Source: Oceanihabitans sp. IOP_32 (GTDB lineage Bacteria > Bacteroidota > Bacteroidia > Flavobacteriales > Flavobacteriaceae). Taken from it: a stretch of 64,000 bases of DNA. The stretch lies in NCBI RefSeq assembly GCF_009498295.1, contig NZ_CP040813.1, positions 725,001 to 789,000 of the forward strand, read 5' to 3'. The first letter of the stretch is position 1. Each line of letters begins with the position of its first letter. The position numbers were made by a program, and so were the translations under genes. Shown one piece after another: positions 38,840 through 46,912 of this stretch. Under the pieces are notes generated by a model. It was not told where the DNA came from and ran no database searches. It saw only the letters and a program-made list of their open reading frames with translations.

Positions 38840-40018
38840 ATGAAATCTATAAAAATTTTATTTGTTTTTGCCTTAAGCCTATTTGTAACCGATGCTTTTT
38901 CTCAAGACGATAAACTAAAGTTTAAAACAAAATGGGATAACGGTTTAAAAATTGAAAGTGAAGATGAACAATTTAAATTAAAATTTGGTGGAAGAATAAT
39001 GGCCGATTATTCTTTGTTTAATCAAAATAACGACTTAGATAATGCTTTTAATAAGCTAGAAATAACAGAAGCTTTAGAAATTAGAAGATCTCGTTTCTTT
39101 TTGTCGGGTTCTATTTACAACAATACAGCCTTTAAATTACAAATAGATTTCACCGATAAAAAAGTATCTCTTAAGGATGTTTACATACACCTCAAAAACA
39201 TTCCTATTGTAGGAAATTTGCAGGTTGGTCATTTTAAAGAACCTCTTAGACTAGAGTCTCTAACAACCAATAAGTACATTACGTTTATAGAAAGGGCTTT
39301 CCCTACAGATTTTACTCCAGAAAGATCGAATGGGATAATGATTTTTAATGATTTTTTAAACCGTAGATTATCGGCGCAATTAGGTTATTTTAAGCCTTCA
39401 AACAACAAAGGACGCGCAGTAACAGGCCGAATTACGGGCTTATTAGTAAATAATGAAGCTGATAACAACATACTACATGTTGGTGCAGGATTTAGCCATA
39501 GAAATATTGATACCTACTCGATAAGTGCTAAGCCAGCACATCTAGCCCCAGAGTATATTGATACCGGTGATATCTTAAATGTTAAACACGTTAACATGTT
39601 AAGTTTAGAGGCCGCATATATAATCAAATCTTTTACACTGCATGGTGAGTATATGTCATCTGATGTTAAAACCGACATAAATAACTATAACTTTTCAAGC
39701 TACTTTGGTCAAGCCAGTTATTTTATAACAGGAGAATCTGCTAATATTGCAAGTTCTTATCACGGTTTTGGTAGAGTTAAACCAAACAAAAACCTTGGTG
39801 ATGGCGATGGGTTAGGTGCTTGGGAATTAGCGTTTCGTTTTACTAGTGCAAACCTAGACTCCAAAAGTATTATTGGAGGACAACAAGAAAACATAAGCAT
39901 TGGTTTAAACTGGTATTTAAACTCGGCAACCAGAATAAAATTTAATAATGTATTAGCCAATGTAAAAGGAAAAGGGAATGCCAATGTTTTTCAAGTTAGA
40001 TTTCAAATCGATTTTTAA
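38840..40018 (+). CDS. OprO/OprP-type outer membrane porin
   Basis: A beta-barrel of 392 residues with a Sec signal peptide (MKSIKILFVFALSLFVTDAF, cleavage before QDDKLK). Features of the phosphate-selective porin O and P family include KLKFGGRIMADYSLF near 46-60, EIRRSRFFLSGSIYNNTAFK, LQVGHFKEPLRLESLTTN and the block FIERAFPTDFTPERSNGI. It ends in an aromatic residue (VFQVRFQIDF), as expected for BAM-assembled barrels. Whether it conducts phosphate or other anions cannot be told. It is monocistronic, with a terminator after it. Confidence 0.88.
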   Translation: MKSIKILFVFALSLFVTDAFSQDDKLKFKTKWDNGLKIESEDEQFKLKFGGRIMADYSLFNQNNDLDNAFNKLEITEALEIRRSRFFLSGSIYNNTAFKLQIDFTDKKVSLKDVYIHLKNIPIVGNLQVGHFKEPLRLESLTTNKYITFIERAFPTDFTPERSNGIMIFNDFLNRRLSAQLGYFKPSNNKGRAVTGRITGLLVNNEADNNILHVGAGFSHRNIDTYSISAKPAHLAPEYIDTGDILNVKHVNMLSLEAAYIIKSFTLHGEYMSSDVKTDINNYNFSSYFGQASYFITGESANIASSYHGFGRVKPNKNLGDGDGLGAWELAFRFTSANLDSKSIIGGQQENISIGLNWYLNSATRIKFNNVLANVKGKGNANVFQVRFQIDF

Positions 40019-40051
40019 GTCGTAAAAAGGATTATATTTTGCAGACCTTTA

Positions 40052-40109
40052 GAATGTAGGTATGTGGGGCTTAAATTTAAAACTAAGGCCTCTGTACCTA
40101 CATTTTTGT
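40052..40109 (+). terminator. Intrinsic terminator of the porin gene
   Basis: Ten-base perfect arms (AATGTAGGTA / TACCTACATT) enclose a further internal pairing (GGGCTTA / TAAGGCC), followed by a T run. Confidence 0.75.
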
Positions 40110-40248
40110 TTTAAAAACCACCTCCTGTAATATCACAATATAAAGCTACTTTTATTTTAAGCCTACCAGCCACTTCTCCATTTTTTTTCTGTTAACAACT
40201 ATCTTAATAAGATATTTTTCTTTCTAATCTTCAAATAGAATTATTGGT

Positions 40249-40256
40249 TATGTTTG
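40249..40256 (+). promoter_or_regulatory. Putative -7 element of the riboswitch-nrdGD transcript
   Basis: TATGTTTG matches TAnnTTTG exactly and lies about 12 bases before the aptamer core begins, so the transcript would start at the riboswitch. No clear TTG lies upstream at the usual distance. The stretch 40110-40248 holds nothing else recognisable. Confidence 0.5.
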
Positions 40257-40261
40257 ACCTT

Positions 40262-40440
40262 GAATTTGGTGCTTTTACAATACCATTATTGTATAGGATT
40301 AAAAGGGAATTAGGTGAAAACCCTAAACTGTTCCCGCAGCTGTAAGCTCTAAAACAAGGTTTCACATTCTTTAGTCACTGTCCAATTTACACGGATGGGA
40401 AGACGTGAGACTAGAGCGAGTCAGAAGACCTGCCAAATTC
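40262..40440 (+). ncRNA. Cobalamin (B12) riboswitch aptamer upstream of nrdGD
   Basis: The order of conserved elements matches the class I adenosylcobalamin family: GGTGC (40268), AAAAGGGAATTAGGTG (about 40311-40325), AAACCC..CTGTTCCCGCAGCTGTAAGC (40318-40346 region), GTCACTG (40373), GGATGGGAAG (40393-40402) and the B12 box AGTCAGAAGACCTGCC (40419-40434). The 145 bases between aptamer and nrdG form a candidate expression platform. Two AGCCAT copies (40501-40506, 40577-40582) can each pair with ATGGCT (40542-40547), and the second copy lies 3 bases before the ATG. B12 binding is expected to turn nrdGD off. Confidence 0.92.
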
Positions 40441-40585
40441 GTGAACATGCTAAACTTTCGGGACAAAAGTTACTGGCAGAAAATAGTCTTATGTTGCATA
40501 AGCCATAGGTTTCTCAATATAGTTTATAAATCGTAAAAAAGATGGCTGGGTTTACCCTGTTATCTCATTTACACAAAGCCATATC

Positions 40586-41044
40586 ATGTATTATCACAGC
40601 CTACAAATAGTGTTACAGGAAGTGCCTGGAGAGGTTAGTATTTGCTTTAGCATTTCAGGTTGCAAGATTCGCTGCCAAGGGTGTCATTCCCCATTTTTGT
40701 GGAAAGAAAAAAGCGGAACAGCACTCACACCTTCCTTATACAACGATGTGCTAAATAAATATAAAGGTTTTGCAACCTGCGTGTTATTCATGGGAGGCGA
40801 ATGGCACAAAAATAGCCTAATTAATTATTTAGAGCTCGCTCAAAAAAAAGGCTATAAAACTTGCCTGTATACTGGTGAAGACCGTATTGACAACAAGATC
40901 TTGAAATCTTTAGATTGGGTAAAAACCGGTAAATGGATTGCCCACCTTGGAGGTTTGGAGTCTAAAACAACCAATCAAAAATTTATAGAAGTCAAATCAA
41001 ACAAAATATTAAATCATTTATTCTTAAAACCTATTGAGTCATGA
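40586..41044 (+). CDS. nrdG: Anaerobic ribonucleoside-triphosphate reductase activating protein
   Basis: A radical-SAM enzyme that installs the glycyl radical on NrdD under anoxic conditions. The 152 residues contain the iron-sulfur motif SGCKIRCQGCHSPFLW (C26, C30, C33; the CxxxCxxC spacing of radical SAM) and a GGE motif (FMGGEW) for SAM binding. It follows the B12 riboswitch and overlaps nrdD by 4 bases (ATGA), so the two are coupled. nrdG preceding nrdD is the reverse of the E. coli order. Confidence 0.93.
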   Translation: MYYHSLQIVLQEVPGEVSICFSISGCKIRCQGCHSPFLWKEKSGTALTPSLYNDVLNKYKGFATCVLFMGGEWHKNSLINYLELAQKKGYKTCLYTGEDRIDNKILKSLDWVKTGKWIAHLGGLESKTTNQKFIEVKSNKILNHLFLKPIES

Positions 41045-42867
41045 TTAGATTAACCCAAGAACAAGTAAATCAAAAAATTAGTTTTATTAGTAATTATATA
41101 AACGCTAATAACGCCGCAGATGGCTCGAAAATGGATGCCAACGCTAATGTATCTTCTAAAAATATTGCCACCCTAGAAGCCGAGCTCAATAAAGACATTA
41201 ACGTACAAGTAAACCGACAGTTAGTAAAAAACAAAATTGCACAACTTTTTGGAGACGATTTAGCTAACGAATATGTAAGACAAATAGAAAATCATGAGAT
41301 TTATGTGCACGATGAAACTTCTCTAAAGCCTTATTGCACTTCTATAAGTATGTATCCTTTTTTGTTTGATGGTTTAACAAAATTGGGTGGCGAAAGTAAA
41401 GCACCACAGCATTTAGAAAGTTATTGTGGCGAATTTATAAACCTGGTTTTCGCAATTAGTTCTCAATTTGCAGGCGCCCTAGCTACTGTAGAGTTCTTGT
41501 TGTACTTTGATTATTTCGCAAAAAAAGATTATGGCGATAACTACCTCATTACCAAATCGTCAACCATAGAAAATCATTTACAACACGTTATCTATTCTAT
41601 AAACCAACCCGCTGCAGCTAGAGGATATCAATCTGTATTTTGGAATATTTCACTATACGACGAAAAATATTTTAACAGCCTCTTTGGCGATTTTGTTTTT
41701 CCAGATAACGCTAAACCTAATTGGGAAACTTTAAAAAAACTACAACAATTCTTTATGACCTGGTTTAATAAAGAAAGGGAAAAAGCGGTATTAACATTTC
41801 CTGTAGTTACGGCCGCTATGTTAGTAAAAGAAGGAAAGCCTGTAGACCATGAATTTGCAAATATGTGTGCTAGCGAATTAAGCGAGGGGAACTCTTTCTT
41901 TATATACCAGTCGGAAAGTGCCGATAGTTTAGCATCTTGCTGCCGATTAAGAAACGAAATTAGCGATAATACCTTTAGCTATTCGCTTGGTGCTGGTGGT
42001 GTTTCTACAGGTTCTATAAATGTGATAACGGTAAACATGAATCGTTTAATTCAACAAGATAAAGACCTTAAAATTGAAATAGACAAAATCCAAAAGTACC
42101 AAGTCGCTTACAGAAAGTTAATTGAAGAATACAAAAATGCTGGAATGTTGCCGGTTTACGATGCTGGTTTTATTTCTTTAGACAAGCAATTTTTAACAAT
42201 TGGCATTAATGGTATGGTTGAAGCTGCCGAAAGCCAGGGCATAAAAGCAGAAAACAGTGAGGCTTACAAAAATTTTGTGTCTAAAAACCTAGAAGTTATT
42301 TACAACGCCAATAAAGCGGCAAAAAAAGAATACGGATACATGTTTAACACCGAATTCGTTCCTGCCGAAAACCTAGGCGTAAAAAATGCGAAATGGGATA
42401 AAGAAGATGGCCTATTCGTGCCTCGCGATTGTTACAATTCTTATTTCTATCCAGTTGAAGACACCTCAATAAACACATTAGACAAAATCATACTTCATGG
42501 CAATGAAACCATTAAATATTTAGACGGAGGTTCTGCACTACATTTAAATTTGGAAGAGGCACCGAATAAAGAAGGGTTTTTAAAACTGATAAATGCCACG
42601 GCCTTAGCAGGCTGTAATTACTTTTGTTTTAATATAAAAGTTACTATTTGTAACGATTGTGAAAACATAGATAAACGCACTTTACAACAATGTAGCAAGT
42701 GCCATTCTAAAAATATAGATTACGGCACTAGGGTTATAGGGTATTTAAAGCGTATATCTAACTTTAGTTCTGCGAGACAACATGAGCACGATTTAAGATT
42801 TTATCACCTTAACAACCCTAAAATATCTGAACCTCAACATTTAGAAACCGAAGTCATACCAAATTAG
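41041..42867 (+). CDS. nrdD: Anaerobic (class III) ribonucleoside-triphosphate reductase
   Basis: Reduces ribonucleoside triphosphates to deoxy forms with a glycyl radical; oxygen-sensitive. The 608 residues include the conserved Cys in LKPYCTSISM (C99), SCCRLRNE (near 300), a C-terminal zinc site (C537, C540, C551, C554) and the glycyl-radical motif TRVIGYL (G567). No ATP-cone is visible at the N-terminus, which instead begins directly with the helical part of the catalytic domain; the length is close to the cone-less phage T4 enzyme. The last codons (ATA CCA AAT TAG) lie inside a dispersed repeat. Confidence 0.94.
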   Translation: MIRLTQEQVNQKISFISNYINANNAADGSKMDANANVSSKNIATLEAELNKDINVQVNRQLVKNKIAQLFGDDLANEYVRQIENHEIYVHDETSLKPYCTSISMYPFLFDGLTKLGGESKAPQHLESYCGEFINLVFAISSQFAGALATVEFLLYFDYFAKKDYGDNYLITKSSTIENHLQHVIYSINQPAAARGYQSVFWNISLYDEKYFNSLFGDFVFPDNAKPNWETLKKLQQFFMTWFNKEREKAVLTFPVVTAAMLVKEGKPVDHEFANMCASELSEGNSFFIYQSESADSLASCCRLRNEISDNTFSYSLGAGGVSTGSINVITVNMNRLIQQDKDLKIEIDKIQKYQVAYRKLIEEYKNAGMLPVYDAGFISLDKQFLTIGINGMVEAAESQGIKAENSEAYKNFVSKNLEVIYNANKAAKKEYGYMFNTEFVPAENLGVKNAKWDKEDGLFVPRDCYNSYFYPVEDTSINTLDKIILHGNETIKYLDGGSALHLNLEEAPNKEGFLKLINATALAGCNYFCFNIKVTICNDCENIDKRTLQQCSKCHSKNIDYGTRVIGYLKRISNFSSARQHEHDLRFYHLNNPKISEPQHLETEVIPN

Positions 42868-43119
42868 CCATGTCATGCCGCATATAATTCGTTTACTCAC
42901 ATCTTTCTATTTTATAAATAGGAGTTCGTGATGTGCTTCGCAGTTCTTTTTCGCCCATATTTCGGTATAAAATAAAACCATAACTCAGGCTATGCTTTGA
43001 TTTTAGCTCACGCTTCTATTATAGTAAAAAAAAGAGTTCGTGAATCTGCGATTTCTATCTCATCTGGACAAAAAATAATTCAAATTAATAAAACGACATT
43101 TCAAAACTAAATTGGTATA
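42856..43119. repeat. Dispersed repeat family A, copy 2
   Basis: Begins ATACCAAATTAGC inside the nrdD stop region and ends CTAAATTGGTATA. The interior matches copy 1 (4185-4398) through CCATAACTC-GGCTAT, TTTTAGCTCACGC and AGAGTTCGTGAATCTGCGATTT. About 50 extra bases (42889-42945) resemble the element's own later segment (ACTCAC..TTCTAT..GGAGTTCGTGA), suggesting an internal duplication. Confidence 0.78.
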
Positions 43120-43164
43120 ATACCAAATTAACAATACAACATTTCAAAATTAATTTGGTATAAT
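43119..43164. repeat. Dispersed repeat family A, copy 3 (short form)
   Basis: ATACCAAATTAA and TTAATTTGGTAT form a near-perfect inverted repeat around only about 20 bases. It abuts copy 2 end to end and looks like the two termini of the element without the interior. The remaining bases to 43291 show no gene. Confidence 0.7.
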
Positions 43165-43291
43165 TTAAAAACACGGAGACCACAACAAATCATATTCTAG
43201 TGTTATAGGTTAAGCTAAAAAAACCTTTATAAGTTTGAGAACGTTTATATGTTATAGGCGTTCTCAAATTTGAAATCGCTAAAAGATGGTG

Positions 43292-44269
43292 TTATTTTTT
43301 TCTTTCAATTACATAATTCACCATAAGTTTTAGTGAATTTTTATATGGAGAATCTGGATAAGTTTCTAATAATTCTAGGGCTTCAGCTTGATACCTTTTC
43401 ATCTTATGCACCGCATAGTCTAAACCCCCATTGTTTTTCACAAAAGCAATAACCTCTTTGACGCGCTTTTTATCTTTATTATGATTTTTTATAGAATTAA
43501 TTAACCAGCGTTTATCTTGTTTATTAGCATGATTTAGGGCATAAATTAACGGCAAGGTCATTTTTTGCTCCTTAATATCAATACCTGTAGGCTTGCCTAT
43601 TTGGGTTTCACCATAGTCGAACAAATCGTCTTTTATTTGAAAGGCCATACCTATAAGCTCTCCAAATTTGCGCATTTTTTCTACATCTTCAGATTGTGGT
43701 TTAACTGATGCTGCTCCCAAGCTACAACAAGCCGCGATAAGTGTTGCGGTTTTCTGACGGATAATCTCGTAATAAACCTCCTCGGTAATATCTAATTTGC
43801 GAGCCTTTTCGATTTGAAGCAGCTCACCCTCACTCATTTCGCGAACGGCAATAGATATAATTTTAAGTAAATCGAAATCGTTATTATCAATAGACAATAA
43901 CAGGCCTTTTGAGAGCAGATAATCGCCAATTAAAACAGCTATTTTGTTTTTCCACAAGGCGTTTATAGAGAAGAATCCGCGGCGGCGGTTGCTATCGTCC
44001 ACGACATCGTCGTGAACTAATGTCGCCGTGTGTATAAGTTCTATAACCGATGCGCCTCTATACGTGCGCTCGTTTACCTCGCCGTTAGTTACCATTTTAG
44101 ACACCAGAAACACAAACATTGGCCGCATTTGCTTCCCTTTACGATTAACAATGTAATGTGTAATGCGATTTAGTAAAGCCACTTTACTAGCCATAGATAA
44201 TTGAAACTTTTGTTCGAAAAGTTCCATTTCGTCAACTATAGGCTGTTTTATTTGTTCTACTATTTTCAT
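43292..44269 (-). CDS. Polyprenyl (trans-isoprenyl) diphosphate synthase
   Basis: Builds the long isoprenoid chain for quinones by repeated addition of isopentenyl diphosphate. The 325 residues show both aspartate-rich motifs: LVHDDVVDDSNRRRG (D87, D88, D91, D92) and KDDLFDYG (D214, D215, D218). KGKQMRP (45-50) is the usual IPP-binding lead. The long-chain (hexa- to octaprenyl) class is likely; menaquinone side-chain synthesis is the expected role in this phylum. The chain length cannot be read from sequence alone. Confidence 0.9.
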   Translation of the reverse strand: MKIVEQIKQPIVDEMELFEQKFQLSMASKVALLNRITHYIVNRKGKQMRPMFVFLVSKMVTNGEVNERTYRGASVIELIHTATLVHDDVVDDSNRRRGFFSINALWKNKIAVLIGDYLLSKGLLLSIDNNDFDLLKIISIAVREMSEGELLQIEKARKLDITEEVYYEIIRQKTATLIAACCSLGAASVKPQSEDVEKMRKFGELIGMAFQIKDDLFDYGETQIGKPTGIDIKEQKMTLPLIYALNHANKQDKRWLINSIKNHNKDKKRVKEVIAFVKNNGGLDYAVHKMKRYQAEALELLETYPDSPYKNSLKLMVNYVIERKK

Positions 44270-44347
44270 TGAAAAATTAAAGATACCACTTCAAATACAA
44301 TAGGATATCTAACTTAAAGAAAGTCCTAACTAGGTAAAGATATCGCA

Positions 44348-45389
44348 TTAACTCTTGTTAGCCAATTGCCCACAAGCAGCATCGATGTCTTTACCTCGGC
44401 TTCTACGTACGTTAACTACTATTCTATTTTTTTCTAAACTGCTTATATAGTTTTCTAAAGCACTATTGGAAGCCTGTTGGAAGCGCCCATCGTCAATAGG
44501 ATTATATTCGATAATATTAACTTTACAAGGCACGTGTTTACAAAACTCAATTAAAGCATCGATATCTTTTTTGAGAATCGTTAATATCTTTCCAAACCAC
44601 ATATTCGTAGCTAATTTTACGACCAGTTTTTTGATACCAATACTGTAAGGATTCTTTTAAATCTTTTAACGGAAAAGTTTCGTTAAACGGCATGATAGAC
44701 GTGCGAACCTCATCGATAGCAGAGTGCAAGGACACGGCTAAATTGAATTTTACCGCATCGTCTGCCATTTTTTTAATTATTTTAGGAACACCAGAGGTTG
44801 AAACTGTAATACGTTTGGCCGACATGCCTAGCCCTTCAGGAGAAGTGATTTTATCGATGGCTTTAATAACGTTATTATAATTCATAAGTGGCTCACCCAT
44901 ACCCATAAACACAATATTGCTCAACGGTCTATCGAAATACAATCTACTTTGGTTGTCGATAGCGACAACTTGATCGTAAATTTCGTCTGGGTTTAAATTA
45001 CGCATACGTTTTAAACGCGCTGTTGCACAAAATTTGCAATCTAAACTACAACCCACTTGACTGGACACACAGGCTGTTGTTCGTGTTGGTGTTGGTATTA
45101 AAACCGACTCAACAATTAAATTATCGTGTAAACGTACCGCATTTTTAACTGTACCATCGCTACTGCGCTGCATATTATCAACCTGAATATGGTTAATAAC
45201 AAAGTTATCTTCAAGCATTTTTCGGGTTTCTTTCGAAACATTGGTCATGTCTTCAAAATTATAAACCGATTTTTGCCAGAGCCACTCGTAGACTTGATTA
45301 CCTCTAAATGCGTTATCACCTTGCTTTACAAAGAACTCCCGAAGTTGTTCTTTGGTAAAGGCTCGTATGTCTTTTTTCTTAATTTCCAT
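44348..45389 (-). pseudogene. rlmN: 23S rRNA/tRNA adenine C2-methyltransferase RlmN, frameshifted
   Basis: A radical-SAM enzyme making m2A2503 in 23S rRNA and m2A37 in some tRNAs. The first frame (45389-44547) carries the FeS motif CSLDCKFC (C114, C118, C121), C107 and GMGEPLMNY, then breaks off after VVWKDINDSQK. The second frame (to 44348) continues with KDIDALIEFCKHVPCKVNII and ends DIDAACGQLANKS. Removing one T from the six-T run at 44567-44572 (six A in the gene) joins them into a normal 346-residue RlmN. The methyl-carrying Cys (C339 of the restored protein) lies beyond the break. Either the gene is broken or one base was miscounted. Confidence 0.85.
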
Positions 45390-45454
45390 CTCGTTGCAAA
45401 AATAGTGAAAGGATTTCGATTGACGCAGTACCGTTAGTACTTTTAATCTATGCT

Positions 45455-45612
45455 AAGCTTTGCATTAGGGATTGATGCGGCATCCTTTTTAAAACGGTTT
45501 AAAACCTAATTCTTTATTAAACCAACAATGGGCCAATAGAACGGTTAACTCCGTTTGGCAATGCCCTTTTTAAAAAGATATAGCGGAAAGCCCGACCCTT
45601 TTTAGGGTAATG
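45455..45612. repeat. Structured non-coding element, possibly a dispersed repeat
   Basis: Starts AGGGATTGATGCGGCATCC and ends AGATATAGCGGAAAGCCCGA then CCCTTTTTAGGG. In between, GGGC..AACGG and CCGTT..GCCC can pair into a long hairpin (about 45531-45567). I recall similar GGATATAGCGGAAAGCCCG sequences scattered in flavobacterial genomes, but only this copy is in the window. A palindrome AGTAC-cgtta-GTACT lies just to its left (45426-45440). Confidence 0.45.
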
Positions 45613-45645
45613 CCAAAAACATGAATATATTTTTAATTTAAAGCA

Positions 45646-45672
45646 TAAAAAAGCCTTGTAAAAACAAGGCTC
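45646..45672 (-). terminator. Intrinsic terminator of queA
   Basis: Stem AGCCTTGT / ACAAGGCT with a four- to five-base A/T loop and a T run of six on the minus strand, right after the queA stop. Confidence 0.85.
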
Positions 45673-45679
45673 TTAACTT

Positions 45680-46729
45680 TTATATAATTAGCATGGCATC
45701 ACCATAACTATAAAATTTATATTTTTCTTTAACGGCTTCTTCGTAAGCGCGTTTTGCAAAATCGTATCCAGCAAAAGCCGAAACCATCATTAACAATGTA
45801 GATTTTGGTGTATGAAAATTAGTAACCATACAATTTGCAATACTAAAATCGTATGGTGGGAAAATAAACTTATTGGTCCAACCATTAAACTCGTTTAGCT
45901 CACCGTTTGTAGATACCGCACTTTCTATAGCGCGCATTGAGGTAGTCCCAACTGCACAAATGCGCTTTTTGTTTTTTAAGGCATTGTTAACAATTTTAGT
46001 TGCTTTTTCTTCAATTATTAACTCTTCGCTATCCATTTTGTGTTTAGAAAGATCTTCGACCTCTACAGGATTAAATGTGCCTAATCCTACGTGAAGCGTA
46101 ACTTCTGCAAAATCGACACCTTTAATTTCTAAGCGTTTTAATAAATGTTTAGAAAAGTGCAAACCTGCCGTTGGAGCAGCAACAGCACCTTCGTTTTTGG
46201 CAAAAATAGTCTGGTAACGATCTTCGTCTTCCGGCTCTACCTCTCTCTGGATATATTTTGGGAGTGGTGTTTCGCCCAATTCGGTTAATTTTTTACGGAA
46301 TTCCGTATACGATCCGTCGTATAAAAACCGAAGAGTACGTCCTCTAGACGTCGTATTATCTATAACCTCGGCAACTAAACTCTCGTCTTCACCAAAATAT
46401 AGTTTATTTCCAATTCTTATTTTTCTTGCTGGATCTACCAAGACGTCCCATAAACGTTGCTCTTCATTTAATTCTCTTAAAAGAAAGACTTCTATTCTCG
46501 CTCCCGTTTTTTCTTTATTTCCAAATAGTCTTGCTGGAAATACTTTGGTGTTATTGAGAATCATAACGTCACCTTCATCAAAATAATCAATGAGATCTTT
46601 AAACATTTTGTGTTCGATGGTTTGTTCTTTTCTGTTTAAAACCATTAAACGCGATTCGTCTCTGTTCTCTGCTGGATATTCAGCTAATAACTCGTCTGGT
46701 AACTCGAAACCAAATTGTGATAACTTCAT
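45680..46729 (-). CDS. queA: S-adenosylmethionine:tRNA ribosyltransferase-isomerase
   Basis: Transfers the ribosyl moiety of SAM to preQ1 in tRNA to make epoxyqueuosine at the wobble position. The 349 residues contain [55 protein letters not shown] and the C-terminal YSYGDAMLI, all typical of QueA. No other queuosine gene is adjacent. It is a single-gene unit ended by a terminator. Confidence 0.96.
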   Translation of the reverse strand: MKLSQFGFELPDELLAEYPAENRDESRLMVLNRKEQTIEHKMFKDLIDYFDEGDVMILNNTKVFPARLFGNKEKTGARIEVFLLRELNEEQRLWDVLVDPARKIRIGNKLYFGEDESLVAEVIDNTTSRGRTLRFLYDGSYTEFRKKLTELGETPLPKYIQREVEPEDEDRYQTIFAKNEGAVAAPTAGLHFSKHLLKRLEIKGVDFAEVTLHVGLGTFNPVEVEDLSKHKMDSEELIIEEKATKIVNNALKNKKRICAVGTTSMRAIESAVSTNGELNEFNGWTNKFIFPPYDFSIANCMVTNFHTPKSTLLMMVSAFAGYDFAKRAYEEAVKEKYKFYSYGDAMLII

Positions 46730-46912
46730 GTATATTTATTTAATTAGGCGAAATTGCTTTGTAAGATTGCAAATATACAATCTGCGCATAGGCCTTGTCA
46801 AGTATTTCAGTGTATATTATTTAAAATAGCTCTTAATATGGGAAATAATAATCCCATACCCGATAATGTGATTGTTTTTAAAAAGTACAAGAACATCTAA
46901 ACACCTATGCCA

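Noticed and set aside
44567-44572. Programmed frameshift in rlmN
   Set aside because: The codon phase (CAA AAA AGA) does not fit a standard -1 slippery heptamer; the needed change is +1 or one deleted base, and six A is short for transcriptional slippage. Mutation or sequencing error is simpler.
44348-44602. Separate 84-residue protein overlapping rlmN
   Set aside because: Its sequence is the missing C-terminus of RlmN in another frame, so it is part of the broken rlmN and not an independent gene.
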